Made by a program: the position numbers and the translations under genes. Below the pieces are notes generated by a model, which was given only the letters and a program-made list of their open reading frames with translations, was not told the DNA's origin and ran no database searches. Below are positions 19,909 to 30,504 of a stretch of DNA of 64,000 nt, one piece after another (the stretch's first letter is position 1; each line of letters begins with the position of its first letter). Source of the DNA: Prorocentrum cordatum (lineage: Eukaryota > Sar > Dinophyceae > Prorocentrales > Prorocentraceae); the NCBI GenBank assembly GCA_963575745.1, contig CAUYUJ010015960.1, forward strand, positions 390,530 to 454,529, given 5' to 3'.

Positions 19909-20114
19909 TTCGGCAACGAGCACGGGGGGGAAGTGAGAAGGGGATGACCTTCTCAGAAGGCTCGGAAGCCCCCCTGCCTTCTGAGAAGTTTTCTAAGCCT
20001 TCCCCGCAGACACCGAACACCTCTCAGAAGGCGCGATGATTTCTGAGACGTCCCTCAGCCTTCTGAGTCAGAGAATGCTTTCTCCTTCTCATTTCCCCCC
20101 CTCGCTCGCCGCCG
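19909..20114. mobile_element. Short TIR element, family A copy 1
   Basis: The ends are TTCGGCAACGAGCACGGGG and CCCCTCGCTCGCCGCCGA. Inside are nested CTTCTCAGAAGG and CCTTCTGAGAAG palindromic words and AGTGAGAAGGGG near the left end. It matches copies at 24266 and 60823. It is non-coding and could form a highly branched hairpin. Confidence 0.75.
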
Positions 20115-21345
20115 ATTTTTGTGCGGGCCCGAGTTAAGCTCATCTACCAAATCTGCGCTCTTGGAGCACATCCGAAATTAGCGTCGAAGTTCGCATGCTC
20201 AAGAATGTCACTGACGAGCCCGACAAGTCGTCATAGAAGGCTCCAGGCGACCCCCTGCCGGGCGAACATCTCACAAGCGAGTTGGTTTTCGCTTGTTTTG
20301 AAGGTTTCGATGTGTTGGCGAGGTTGGGTCGACGATGCGTTCCGAGGCGACGATCTTGGAGGTCAAGGAGCTAAGATGAAATGAACCTGTGTCCCAACGA
20401 CGGCACGGGGACGATGTGGAATTCGAGCTTGTCTTGGACGCGTTCTTTGAACCATCTTGGGACGAGATGGTGTTCAGCCAGGCAGTGGAATGGCGAAGCC
20501 CCTTAGGTGGATAAAAGCAGGATGGGGGCTAAAGCCCTGACAGGAACTCGAAGTTCAGTCCTACACGCCGCTCGGCTTGGCCGCCGGAAGGGTGGATTCA
20601 AGACGCGTCGTGTTCACCGCCTGCGCATTCTGGTCTTCGCCAGACGTGCCGAAGGTGACCCCAAGATGGGACAAAGAGATGTACCGAACGCAGCGGAAGA
20701 CGATCCCGTCGGTGTTTTTTTCTCTCCAAGTTGGTTTTTCTGTAGGACACCCAACTCGCTCGATAGAATTGGATCGGTGCAAGGTGCTTCTCCTTTGCTT
20801 TGCCCTTGCAAAATCAAGTATTTCAATGGCTGCCTCCTTAAGAGATGTGCATAGTACCCTGGGCCCTGAGGGTATGCACCAAAGCCTCCATGGCTGTAAC
20901 AGGGCGATCCTGCCTCTTGATTTGCACGCTAGTCGCTCCCACAGAGGCCCAGGACTGCCCAAAACCTTCTCACGGACAGCTCGAGACGGCCAACGAAACC
21001 ATCAACACGGCCCGATATGGCCTGAACACGACACAAGAGGACCCTAAGACGCCCAAGAGTGTCGCACAGATATTTCCAAGAGGGCATTTTGGGGTCAAAT
21101 ATGTTGTGGTATCATTGGGTGCCTCTTCCCCAAACCAGTGCTTGCACTTAGGGGCTCTTTCTTGTTTGCCAAGGAACTAGGCTCCGGTGCCAGGCCCGCA
21201 CCCTTGTTGTCGCCGTCGCCGCCCCGTCGCAGCCTCGTCGCCACCCGTCGGCTGGGCTCCGCTGCCGGGTCCGCAGCGTGTTGGTTGCCGTCGCGCCGCC
21301 CCGTCGCCGTTGCCGCCCGTCGTCTGGGATCCGCTGTGGTCGCCA
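20115..21345. other. No recognisable gene
   Basis: Mixed-complexity sequence. Open frames on both strands (about 20560-21050) have no domain resemblance and no GC3 bias. From 21180 to 21345, repeated GTCGCCGCCCGTCG words precede the TTGCA array. Confidence 0.4.
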
Positions 21346-21349
21346 CCGC

Positions 21350-22235
21350 ATTGTGTTGCATTGCTTTGCATTGCTTTGCTTTGCTTTGCAGTGCTTTGCT
21401 TTGCAGTGCTTTGCGTTAAATTGGCTTGCATTGTTTTGCCTTGCATTCCTTGCCTTGAATTGGCTTGCTTTGCCTTTCTGTGCATTGCGTTGCATTGCCC
21501 TGCTTTCCATTCTGCTGCGTTGCGTTGCCTTGCTTTGCGTAGCTTTTCATCGCCTTGCACTGCTTTGCACTGCTCTGCATTGCTTTGCATTGCTATGCGT
21601 TGCGTTGCATTGCTTTGCATTGGGTTGCGTTGCTTTGCTTTGCTGTGCATTTCTGTGCATTGCATTGCGTTGCTTTTCATTGCGTTGCATTGTTGTGCAT
21701 TACCTTGCACAAGCGTTGCTTTGCATAGCTTTGCATTGCTTTGCCGTGCATTGCGCTGAATTGCGGGCCTTGCTGTGGCTTGTTTTGCCTTGCATTGCGT
21801 TGCATCGCTTTGCGTTACATTGCTTTGCGTTATATTGCAGTGCGTTCAGTTGTTTGCATTTCTTTGGCTTGCTTCGACTTGCCCCGCTTTGCATTGCATT
21901 GCGGTGCATTCCTTTGCGTTGCGTTGCATTTCATTGCATGGCGTTGTCTTGGTTTGCATTTCTTTGCGTTGCAGCGCAGTGCATTACTGCACGTTGCGTT
22001 GCATTGCTTTGCACGGTTTTTATTTGCAGTGCTTTGCATTGTGCTTCTTTGTATTGATTTCCTTGTTTTGGCGTGCTTTGCATTGCGTTGCATGGTGTCG
22101 CCTTGCGCTGCATTGATGTGTGTTGATTTGCATTGTTTGACACTGGTGTGGATTGTTTTGCATTGCGTTGCACCGCATTGCTTTGCACTGGTCTGCATTG
22201 CTTTGCATTGCCTGGCATTGCGCTGACCAAACACC
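21350..22235 (+). repeat. TTGCATTGCT array 1
   Basis: A 5/10-bp repeat of TTGCA and TTGCT/TTGCG, about 880 bp, diverged. The minus strand is open as Gln/Asn/Ala/Lys/Met text and the plus strand as Cys/Leu/Ala-rich text. Both are repeat artefacts. Confidence 0.92.
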
Positions 22236-22420
22236 CAGAGAGCCCCAAAATTGCCCACGAGAGCTTCAAGACCGTCCACGAGGTTCCAGTGATGGCTCAA
22301 CAAGCTTCTAAACGAGCCCAGGGATAATCCCAAGATAGGGAAACCAAGGGGATCCCAGGGGCACATGACCCTCAACAGGCTCCAAAGACGCCCCAAGAGT
22401 GTGCCGCAGAGTGCCTCCAA
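22235..22420 (-). repeat. CTTGGGGGCC-type array, reverse orientation
   Basis: Words such as GCCCCAAAATTGCCC and GACGCCCCAAGAG are the reverse complement of the family. It sits between the TTGCA array and the 90-bp minisatellite. Confidence 0.55.
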
Positions 22421-22559
22421 AAGTGCGTCCTGAGGTAAGATGTTTTCCTCCCTGTGGCCTCGTGTTGTATCATCAGCGCCCCGCGTTTCTCACTCCGCAC
22501 TCCTCCTCCACCTCCCCCTGCCCCCTCCCCCCATCCCGGATCCCTGCATCTGATCTCCG

Positions 22560-23830
22560 CATGTCTTTATTCTGGCACGCCCCTCACATGTTTCGTGGCC
22601 CAACAAGGAGCTCCACCGGAGGCCCCAGTGGCAGCGTTCGCATGGCGCGTCACCCCGCCCACTTCGACACATCCGTCGCGCGTTTCATGACCCCACAGGG
22701 GGGCGCACCGAAGGCCCCAGTTGCCGCGCCCGCATGGCGTAACCCCCCCCATTTCGACACCCTTGCACGTTTCGGAGCACCACTAGAGACCCCAGCGGAC
22801 GCGCCCGCATGGCGTTACTCCATGTCGACACACCCCTCATACGTTTCGGCACACCCCTCACAGGCTTCGTGCCCCAACAGTGGGCTCCACCGATGACCCC
22901 AATGGCAGCGCTCGCATGGCGGCCCAGCACCCATTTTGGCACACCTCTCACACGTTTTGGGACACCCCTCACACACTTCGAGACCTCAAGTGGAGCTCCA
23001 TCGAATGCTCGAGTTGCAGCGTTCGCATGGCGGCCCTGCACCCGTTCTGGCACACCCCTCACAAGTTTCGTGGCCCAACATGGAGCGCTACCGAAGGCCC
23101 CAGTGGCAGCGTTTGCATGGCGTCACCCCGCCAACTTCGCCACACCCTTCACACGTTCCGTGATCCCATAGGGAGCCGTACCGAAGGCCCCAGTTGCCGC
23201 GCCCGCATGGCGTCACCCCGCCCACTGCGACACCCTCGCACGTTTCGGAGCACCACTGGAGACCCCAGCGGCCGCGCCTGCATGGCGTCACCCTGCTCAC
23301 GTTTCGTGACCCCACAGGGAGCTCTACCGAAGGCCGAAGTGGCAGCGCCCGCATGCCGCCAATCTCGGCACACCTCTCACACGTTTCGTGATCCCAGTGG
23401 CCGCGAAAGCACGGTGTCACCCCGCCAATTTCGCCACACCCTTCACACGGTCCGTGATCTCACAGGGAGCCCCAGTGTCAGCGCCCGCATGGCGTCACCC
23501 CGCCCATTTCGACACACCCGTCACGCGTTTCATGACTCCACAGGGGGCTGGACCGAAGGTCCAGTCGGCAGCGCCCGCAAGGCGTCTCCCCGCCCATTTC
23601 GGCATACCCTTCACACGTTTCGTGACCCAACAGGGGGCCCCATGGAAGGCCTCAGTGGCAGCGCTTGCTTGCCGTCACCCCGCTTGCTTGTCGGCACACC
23701 CCTCACCCACTTCGCGTTTCCACATTGAGTGCTACCGAGGGCCCCAGTGGCAGCGCCCGCAATGCGTCACCCCGCCCATGTCGATACACCCTCCACGCTT
23801 TGTGACCCCACCTTCGTCCCATGGGTTTTC
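22560..23830 (+). repeat. Minisatellite, unit about 90 bp
   Basis: About fourteen diverged units, spaced mostly 75-105 bp, share GCATGGCGTCACCCCGCCCA, then TTCGACACACCCCTCACACG, TTTCGTGACCCCACAGGG, and GAAGGCCCCAGTGGCAGCG. Frames stay open across several units by chance. Confidence 0.85.
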
Positions 23831-24265
23831 GGTTCTCACACTTTCAGATGGTTGAGTCCAGGATGATTATACCCCCCCCCGAGTTTGAGATCCCCCTGGC
23901 TCCTGAAACCCCATGGCGGCCAGCCCCCCTTCCCCGACCAGCCCAATAGTACTCTAAGAGGGATCCAGGACGTCACGGGCCAAGAGATCCTCACGACGGT
24001 CCACGAGCCCACGAGGATTTTCAAGGGCCCCAGGAGAGTCGCAGGATGAGGGGAGTCGAAGGAATTTAAGGAGCCCTTCCCCCCCAAGATAGCGCCCATG
24101 ACCCCCAGGATTTTTCCAGGAGCCTCCGAGAATGCTCAAAAGGCCCCCGAGAGACCCATCAGAAACTGCAGCAAGCCTCGACGAATAAGTCAACCAGGAC
24201 CGGCCCAACCTGGAGGCGAGGTAGAACGATAGGTTGTTCCGCGAGCGAGGGAGCGAGGGACGGAC
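23831..24265. other. No recognisable gene; weak reverse array
   Basis: Sequence from 24020 to 24180 contains CCCCAGGA and GCCCCCGAGAG words related to the reverse CTTGGGGGCC family. GAGCGAGG words lie just before the family A element. Confidence 0.45.
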
Positions 24266-24472
24266 TCGGCGGCGAGCGAGGGGGGGGAAGTGAGAAGGGG
24301 CGGGCCTTCTCAGAAGGCTCGGAAGGCCCCTAGCCTTTGAGAAGTTCTCTGAGCCTTCCCCGAAGACGCAAAACACTTCTCAGAAGGCGCCAGGGCTTCT
24401 GAGAAGTCCCGCCGCCTTCTGAGAAGGCCTTCCCCTTCTCACTCCCCCCCCCCTCCCATCGCTCGCCGCCGA
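24266..24472. mobile_element. Short TIR element, family A copy 2, with target duplication
   Basis: Starts TCGGCGGCGAGCGAGG and ends CGCTCGCCGCCGA. A 5-bp direct repeat CGGAC (24261-24265 and 24473-24477) flanks it and is the best target duplication for this family. The interior has four CTTCTCAGAAGG-like palindromes. It is non-coding. Confidence 0.8.
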
Positions 24473-24819
24473 CGGACATCGGAGAGAGGAGGAGGACGAG
24501 CAGCACGGCAAGGAGAGGAGGCAGAGGATGAGCTTGGCCCACGGGGGGGCTCGACGGAGACTGGAGCCTGATCGCTCTCGGACTGCGCGCGAGCGTGCAG
24601 GTCCTGGGCCGCTTGGGATTCTCTTGGACGGTGACGGCCAAGGCCTGGTCCTACCCAGGATCGGAGCGCGCACCGACATTCCCCCAAGCAGTACTTTCAC
24701 TCGGGTGCTCTGTTCTTCTCTTCTCTTCTGAGATGACTGGGCCTCGGTGCCGATCTGGCTGGCTCGTCGCCGCACGTTTCCCCGCTCGGCCCCAGTGGCT
24801 GTGCGGCCGCCCGTGACAG
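24473..24819. other. No recognisable gene
   Basis: GC-rich sequence without a recognisable domain. A purine-rich stretch, 24480-24530, follows the TIR element. Confidence 0.4.
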
Positions 24820-25505
24820 CGTTGCGTTTCTTTGCATTTGATTGTATTATTTTACATGGTTTTGCATTGCTTTGGATTGCTGTGCCCTTCTCTGCATTGC
24901 ATGGCATTGCTTTGCATTGCGTTGCATTGGTTTGTATAGCGTTGCATTGATATGCATTGCTTCGGATTGCTTCGCATGGCAACGTATTGCAAAGCATTGC
25001 AATGCATTCATTGGTTTGCATTGCGTTGTATTGCTTTGCACTGCTTTGCCTTGCATTGCTGTGCATTGCTTCGCATTGCTTCGCATTGCTTTGCATTGCT
25101 TTGCATTGCTTTGCATTGCTTTGCATTGTTTTGCATTGCTTTGCATTGCTTTGCATTGCTTTGTATTGCTTTGTATTGCGTTATTTGTATTGCTTTGCAT
25201 TGCGCTGTGCATTGTTGTTGCAGTTCTTTGCATCGCGCTGCATTGAGTTGCATTCCTGTACACTGCTTTGCGTTGCACTGGCTTGCACTGTGTGTTCGGG
25301 GCTTTTCGTTGCATTGTAACTCTGAACTACTTTGCATTGCGTTGTCTTTGTTCGCAGTGTGTTGCATTGTTGTGTATTGTGTTGCATTGCTTCGCATTGC
25401 GTTGCGTTGCTTTACGTCTCTGTTACATTGCTTCGCGTTGATTTGCATTGTGTTGCATTGCTTTGGATGGCTTTGCATTGCTTTGCATTGCGTTGCATTG
25501 GCTTG
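24820..25505 (+). repeat. TTGCATTGCT array 2
   Basis: Same family as 21350-22235. The core at 25080-25190 is an almost perfect 10-bp repeat GCTTTGCATT, so part of it is young or recently homogenised. Confidence 0.92.
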
Positions 25506-25833
25506 CGCGACATAGACGACATCAAATGGATTGCACCACTCAGATTGCACTACAAGGATTGCCCCGCAAAAGTCGCAAGAAATCCTTGTTTGGGCTGCAC
25601 GCGGGCCAACATTGCAATGTGTTTCAATATGCCCTTTCCTTGGTGTTCAATCGGAGCCCTGTGGGAATTCCAGGGGGGTCCTTTGTGTCTGTTCCGATGC
25701 ATTCCTATGTGTTTTCCAGCGCCGCAGGATCGAGTTTCCGCTGCCGCTTTCTGCTCAAGCCAGGCCTGCTCTCATGTGACGGTCTGGCCCTTCCAAGCAC
25801 GCTGACGCCTCGCGGCGTCCGCCCCGCTCCTGC
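25506..25833. other. 5' region of the S-acyltransferase gene
   Basis: No repeat family was recognised. A TGTTTTCCAG at about 25708-25717 is a possible trans-splice acceptor upstream of the ATG at 25834. Confidence 0.4.
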
Positions 25834-27095
25834 ATGTCAGCCGCGTACCCGGGCCGTGGCGGCGCGGCAGACGTTGCGATCGCCGTGGAGCCCCTCGGGC
25901 GCGCCGCCCGCCGCCTCGGGCGGGCGCTGGCGCACCCGGCGTGCGCGGAGGGGTGCGCTGCCGGAGGCGGCGTGTTCGCTCTCGCGGGGGCCGCGCGCGC
26001 CCTCGCGGAGCTGGCCGCGGACCTCGGCGAGGCGGGGGCCCTGCTCGGCTCCGTGGTCGACTCCTGCGCGGAGTTGGCGCTCGCGTGCGCCGCCTGCGGT
26101 GCCACGGCGCCGCTGGCGCGCCACTTTCAAGGGAGGGCCCTGAGAGAGGTAACAGGGCCGGACCTAAACGGTGTTGTTGGGCGATTTCGTGGGCCGTTTT
26201 CGTTTCGACTTCGTTTTGCGGTAAAGGCGGATTCGAGACAAAAGCGAGGGAAAACGAGCACAAGGCGAAAACGAAAAACACCGTTTAGGTTCAGCCCTGA
26301 GAGGTCATGCCTCTCGCACTGGTCGCGCTCATCATGGGCACAATCTATTTTGGGTACATCGGGTGCTGCGTGCCGTTGTTGGGTACTGGCCTCTCGGGCA
26401 GCGCACCTGTCGCCTTCAACGTGGCCATCGCCCTGTCTGCGTGGGCGTACCACCAGAGCGTCGTGGTGGATCCAGGCGGTATTCCAGAGTCGTGGCGGGA
26501 AGCTCCAGGGGTGTTCGAGCAGGTTCAATACAAGCTGCTTGAGAGGAAAAAGAGCTGTGAGTCTGTACGTTTTTGCAGCAAAGAGCACAAGTACAAGCCA
26601 GACAGATCACATTATTGCAGGCCTCTTGGGCGGAACGTTCTGCGAATGGACCATTATTGCCCATGGGTCGTCAATTGCATCGGCCACTTCAACTATAAAT
26701 TCTTCGTGCAGTTCCTCCTCTATACGGTCTTGGCCAATGGTATCGCTCTTTACGCCTTGATCCCGACTCTGTATGTACAGACTTTCCCTGCAGGCAGCAC
26801 AGCCTTTATGTTTGGTTGTGCGGGGCTGTCCGGCTTGCTGACAGTGCTGCTGGCACCGTTCTTGTGTTTCCACTTGTGGCTCCTGGGGAAGAACCTGACT
26901 ACCATTGAGTTTTGCGAGCAGATGAGGGACTCCGAGTTGTTCGCTTCGCCTTATGATTTGGGCATACTCGCCAATATGCAAAGCGTGTTCGGCAGTAATC
27001 CATTGTTGTGGTTTCTACCTCTTGGCTGTCCTCTCGGAGATGGTCTGTCGTGGGCTCGCGGGCCACTGCATGATGCTGAGCGCCGCCATGCCTAG
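25834..27095 (+). CDS. DHHC-family protein S-acyltransferase (palmitoyltransferase), DHYC variant
   Basis: Two exons (25834-26148 and 26304-27095) join in phase 0 and give about 368 residues. Exon one encodes an Ala/Gly-rich N-terminus of 105 residues. Exon two encodes two hydrophobic segments, DPGGIPESW, the Cys-rich domain, two more membrane segments, LTTIE (a TTxE motif) and a C-terminal YDLG...VFGSNPLLWFLP block. These enzymes transfer fatty acids to Cys of target proteins at membranes (family knowledge). The active site reads RMDHYCPW near residue 221, as in Akr1-like enzymes. Three usual zinc-ligand Cys are replaced: in FCSKEH the second Cys is Glu, and in HYCRPLGRN two are Leu and Asn. 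All downstream motifs are intact, so the gene is probably active but unusual. The stop is TAG at 27093-27095. Confidence 0.85.
26149..26303 (+). mobile_element. Introner: TIR-bearing intron of the S-acyltransferase gene
   Basis: A 155-nt GT-AG intron beginning GTAACAGGG and ending CCCTGAGAG. The internal arms GACCTAAACGGTGTT (26161-26175) and AACACCGTTTAGGTTC (26277-26292) are inverted repeats. The exon sequence GCCCTGAGAG is duplicated on both sides (26137-26146 and 26294-26303). Splicing rejoins GAG and GTC in frame. This is the architecture reported for introners, which are transposon-like elements that create introns. No second copy of this TIR was seen in the window. Confidence 0.85.
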
Positions 27096-27837
27096 ACGTG
27101 ACTCCTTGAGACTCCTAGACGTGACTCCTTGAGACGTAACATTCCGTACACCCGTACACTCTGAAAGATTCCGTTCATTTTTCCTCTTCCTCTTCCTCCT
27201 CCGCCTAATCCTCATGTATGTTGCGAATTGCCGGGAAAAGCTTACTATCAGTCTGGAACCCCGAATGTTAATTTCCCTATCTTGTGATCATCAGGGGCAC
27301 AGGGTTACTTCGTACTCCTCCCTCTTTTTTCCTGTCCTTCCCTATGATATGTCGTGTCACAAGTGGTCTTGCATGGTTTTCCGGTCCCATGGAATTTGCC
27401 GGGGTGCACAGGTTCTTGCAGCGGCTTCCGAGTGTTGTACCGCTTGATTTCAGCTGTGTTGACTGGGATTTCAGCTGAGCTTCTTGCATCTTGGTATGTT
27501 AGGGTGCCAGGTGCATGTTGATGACTTAGACTTGGATGCGCATACGTTGCATCTAGTAGCCTGCGGTTCACCAGCGTGCACTTGTACTAATTAAGATTGC
27601 TGTTATACCTCACCATGTTGTAGCAATTTTGTGATCTTGCTTTCAGATCCCGTTTCATCCAGGCTTGGCCTTCTGAGGCAAGCTCGAAGTGTACGATGCA
27701 CGTACGGTTGATTTAGAGAGGCACCAGTTCTCTAGATGCCGGCGCCACCCCCGAACTCGTCCTCCACCTTTTGGCAAGGTTCCGTCGTCGCTGGTGGCCA
27801 GCGGGGGCCTAATGCTCCGACCCGTTTGGGAGTCACG
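27096..27837. other. 3' flank; no further gene recognised
   Basis: Immediately after the stop, CCTAGACGTGACTCCTTGAG is repeated twice (about 27091-27135). The rest is AT-richer than average, with no domain-like reading. Confidence 0.5.
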
Positions 27838-28099
27838 GAGGTGATGGGGCGCCCGGGCCCCGTCGGGCTTGCGACTGCCCTGGGACCTCCCCTGCTGGGC
27901 ATCAGGTGTGCAGTGGAGACCCATGCCAAGAAACACCCTGCTTGCCTCCAGGGTGCCCAGGGTTTTTCGGGTTTCGATGGCTCTGCCATGGAGAGCGCGA
28001 CGTCCCCACGCCAGGAATCCGTGGACGCCCTGGGGCCTCAGGGCTGGGCCTCTTGCGGAAAGTTTCTTGTGGCAGAGCCCCTACAGTAAATATTCAGGG

Positions 28100-28256
28100 G
28101 AGAAAAACACACACAGACACAATTAATCGTCGATTTCCCCGAAAATATAGGAAAATATGGGAAGTGGGGGGAAGACAAAAACCCAGAAAACATTGGAAAC
28201 TATGGGGGATATTCTTGTTTGTGTATATTTATTTGTGTGCCCCAGGGCCCCTTCAA
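28100..28256 (+). mobile_element. Family F element copy 2
   Basis: Shares with 2612-2802 the ACACAGACACAATTAATCG block, GGAAAATATGGGAAG, and the right end TTTGTGTGCCCCAGGGCCCC. Unlike copy 1, no long flanking duplication was found. Confidence 0.75.
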
Positions 28257-28420
28257 ATCTTCAGACCAGTTTGGGTAGTTCAGGGAGGCGATGGGGCCGC
28301 TCGGGCCCCGCAGGGCCTGCGGCTGCCCTGGGACCCCCCACCCCTGCTGGCGTTGGAGCGGGAGCCCGCTCCGCGGTGCCCTCCCGCCCGGCGGTCGTCG
28401 TCTGGGAGCCTGGCCTGCAT

Positions 28421-28582
28421 CAGGAGGGGACAAGAACACGCAGACACAATTCATCGTCGATTCCCCCGAAAATATGGGAAGATATGGGAAATGGGGGGAA
28501 GGCAACAACCAAGAACATATGGGAAAATATGGGGAATCCTTTTAGTTGTGTCTATTTATTTGTGTGTCCCAGGGCCCCTTCA
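28421..28582 (+). mobile_element. Family F element copy 3
   Basis: CAGGAGGGGACAAGAACAC at the left, GCAGACACAATTCATCGTCG inside, and TTTGTGTGTCCCAGGGCCCC at the right. Spacing from copy 2 matches the duplicated block period. Confidence 0.75.
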
Positions 28583-28805
28583 CTGCAGGATAACATGCAG
28601 CCCAATCGAGTCTGACTGGCATTCCACACGTGGAGTCCTACAGTGGAGGCCCATGCCAAGAAACAACCGGCTTGCCTCCAGGGCGCCTTGGGTTTCTCGG
28701 GTTTCGATGCTTCTGCCGCGGAAAGCGCGACGCCCCCACGCCAGAAATCGAGGGACGTCCTGGGGTCTCAGGGTTGGGTTTCTTGTGGAAAGTTTCTTCT
28801 GGACT

Positions 28806-29270
28806 AGCTTCCACTGGAGTGGCATTCCACATGGAGTTCTATGGATTGCAGTGGTGTCCTGTGGAGTCCACAGGAGCCCAGTGGAGTCCAGTGGAGGAAA
28901 ATGGAACCGAACGGAGATGGACCGTTTGGCCCCCGAGTTGGGTGCCCAATTGGGCCAGAGTCTTCGCACACATGATCCCAGATCGCAGCCAAAATTGTGC
29001 AGGGATTCTTCAAACAGCGCGTGTACTAAGAGTTTCTTACAGCCAAGACGCTGACATAAGGCGCAACTTGGGCCCAGAAGAAGTTCGATGGTCCTTAGGT
29101 CCTTCCATGGGTGTTTGTCTAGCGCCCCTCGTCCACGCAAGTGCTCCTGGGGCCAAGAAGGGGACCCGTCTCTAATTTTGTGATCCTAATTCCAGCAGTC
29201 CGATCATATGTGCTATCAGAAGAAGTTGGATTGTATGAAGAGGGTTTTTGACTGCTCCCGCTCTTACGCG
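28806..29270. other. No recognisable gene
   Basis: A short irregular tandem of GTGGAGTCCA words lies at 28845-28905. The remainder has no recognisable coding or repeat signature. Confidence 0.45.
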
Positions 29271-29400
29271 CCTCGCGGGCGCCTCGTGCTAGGTGGCAAC
29301 TCTGGGTTTTCGCCAGGGGCCCGCTGTGGGCGCCTCGTGGGCTCCTCGTGTCGGGTGGTAGTTCCGGGCTTTCGCCAGACGCCCGCCCGCGTCGTGGGCG
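29271..29400 (+). repeat. Degenerate tandem, unit about 60 bp
   Basis: Two to three units contain GGGCGCCTCGTG and GGGTTTTCGCCAG. It precedes the GCACCACATAGCTT arrays. Confidence 0.55.
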
Positions 29401-29660
29401 CTTCGTGCGCTGCATATCTTGTAAAGCATAGCTTGCACCACATGGTTTGCACCGCACAGCTTGCACCACGGAGTTTCCACCACAGTTTGCACCGTAGAGT
29501 TTGCACCGCGTAGCTTGCACCGCAAGGCTTGCTCCGCGTAGCTCGCACCACATAGTGAGCACCACATAGCTTGCACCACATGGTGTATACAACACAGCTT
29601 GCAGCAAATAGTTGTCACCGCATGGCGTGCACCACGCAGCTTGCACCACATAGATCCACT
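29401..29660 (+). repeat. TTGCACCACATAGC array 1
   Basis: About eighteen units of 13-15 bp with consensus GCTTGCACCACATA. Confidence 0.85.
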
Positions 29661-29804
29661 TGCTTACGCCGCACCGCCGACCCCTTGGGAGCTCTGGATG
29701 AGTTTCTTCCAGGGGCGTTATCGTAGAAGCGTCTTGGCGCCGTGCCTTTGTGTCAGACGCTAAAAACTGTGCTCAGAAGAGGCCCTGTTGTGTATTTGTT
29801 GGGC

Positions 29805-30060
29805 TCTCTTGGGGGCCTCTGGGGGTCTCCTGGGGGCCCTCGTAGGGACCTCTTGGGTGCAATTTTATTTGGGAAGGCTCCCGCAGCCCCTTCGAGTTCC
29901 CCCTCTTGGGCTCCTCCCGGGGCCCTCTTAGGCCGTCTTGGGCGCCTCTGGGGCCGTCTTGGAGCTCTCTTGGGCCGTCTTTGGGCCCTCTAGGGAGCTT
30001 TGCTGGTCGTCTTGGGACGGTCTTAGAGGCCTCGGGGGCCGCCGTGGACGCTGCGTGGAC
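29805..30060 (+). repeat. CTTGGGGGCC-type array
   Basis: Units TCTTGGGGGCC and TCTTGGGCCGTC over 250 bp. Same family as 10325 and 31670. Confidence 0.75.
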
Positions 30061-30164
30061 CTAAAAAGCGAAGGCGCTAAGCACGCACGCTTTCTTGAGG
30101 GATTGCACGGTCGTTGCGTCTTGGGGTATTCGGGGACATCTTAGGCTGTCATGAGGCCAGTTAA

Positions 30165-30276
30165 AGCCTTGGCATCTTTCGGCGAGGACCATCGAGGAGC
30201 ATCCTTGATCATTTGGCGAAAAAACCTCGCACGAGACCGAAAACAACACAGGGAATGGACGTCCGAGCGATGGCCA
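30165..30276. mobile_element. Family E element copy 2
   Basis: TTCGGCGAGGACCATCGAGG through GGACGTCCGAGCGATGGCC matches 6745-6850. About 19 bp of the left arm are missing, so it is an internally deleted copy. Confidence 0.75.
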
Positions 30277-30504
30277 GAAGCTATCCGTGAGCAAAAGTTA
30301 ACCTTTTGAAGACCACCTAGAGCAGTCTTGCGCCCAAGTTGGCCCCTCTCGCAGCCGTCTTGGAGATTTACAGAGTCCAATGGGGCCCGTCGGCGCCTCT
30401 GGGCAAACTCCCTCCTCCAGACAACCCAGACCAGGCTCCCATGGGGAGGCATCTGGGGAGGGACAACTGCCTCGCTCGCCGAGAAACCCCAGGGGGTCGG
30501 CGAA

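Larger units (their letters stand above)
27838..28805 (+). repeat. Tandem segmental duplication containing two family F elements
   Basis: A 162-bp block (27911-28072) is repeated at 28641-28802 with about 85 percent identity; both start CAGTGGAG and contain GTTTCTTGTGGAAAG-like ends. A second block (27838-27899, GATGGGGC...GCCCTGGGAC) is repeated at 28286-28350. A family F element follows each unit. The blocks read partly as protein (AWGRRAFRG-like text on the minus strand), but no domain is recognised. Confidence 0.75.

Noticed and set aside
22560-23830. CRISPR-like array
   Set aside because: Units are about 90 bp, diverged and contiguous, without unique spacers; the DNA is eukaryotic.
21148-25550. 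Open frames of MQSNAKQCKAMQ and CFALLCIALH type
   Set aside because: They are translations of the TTGCATTGCT arrays, not proteins.
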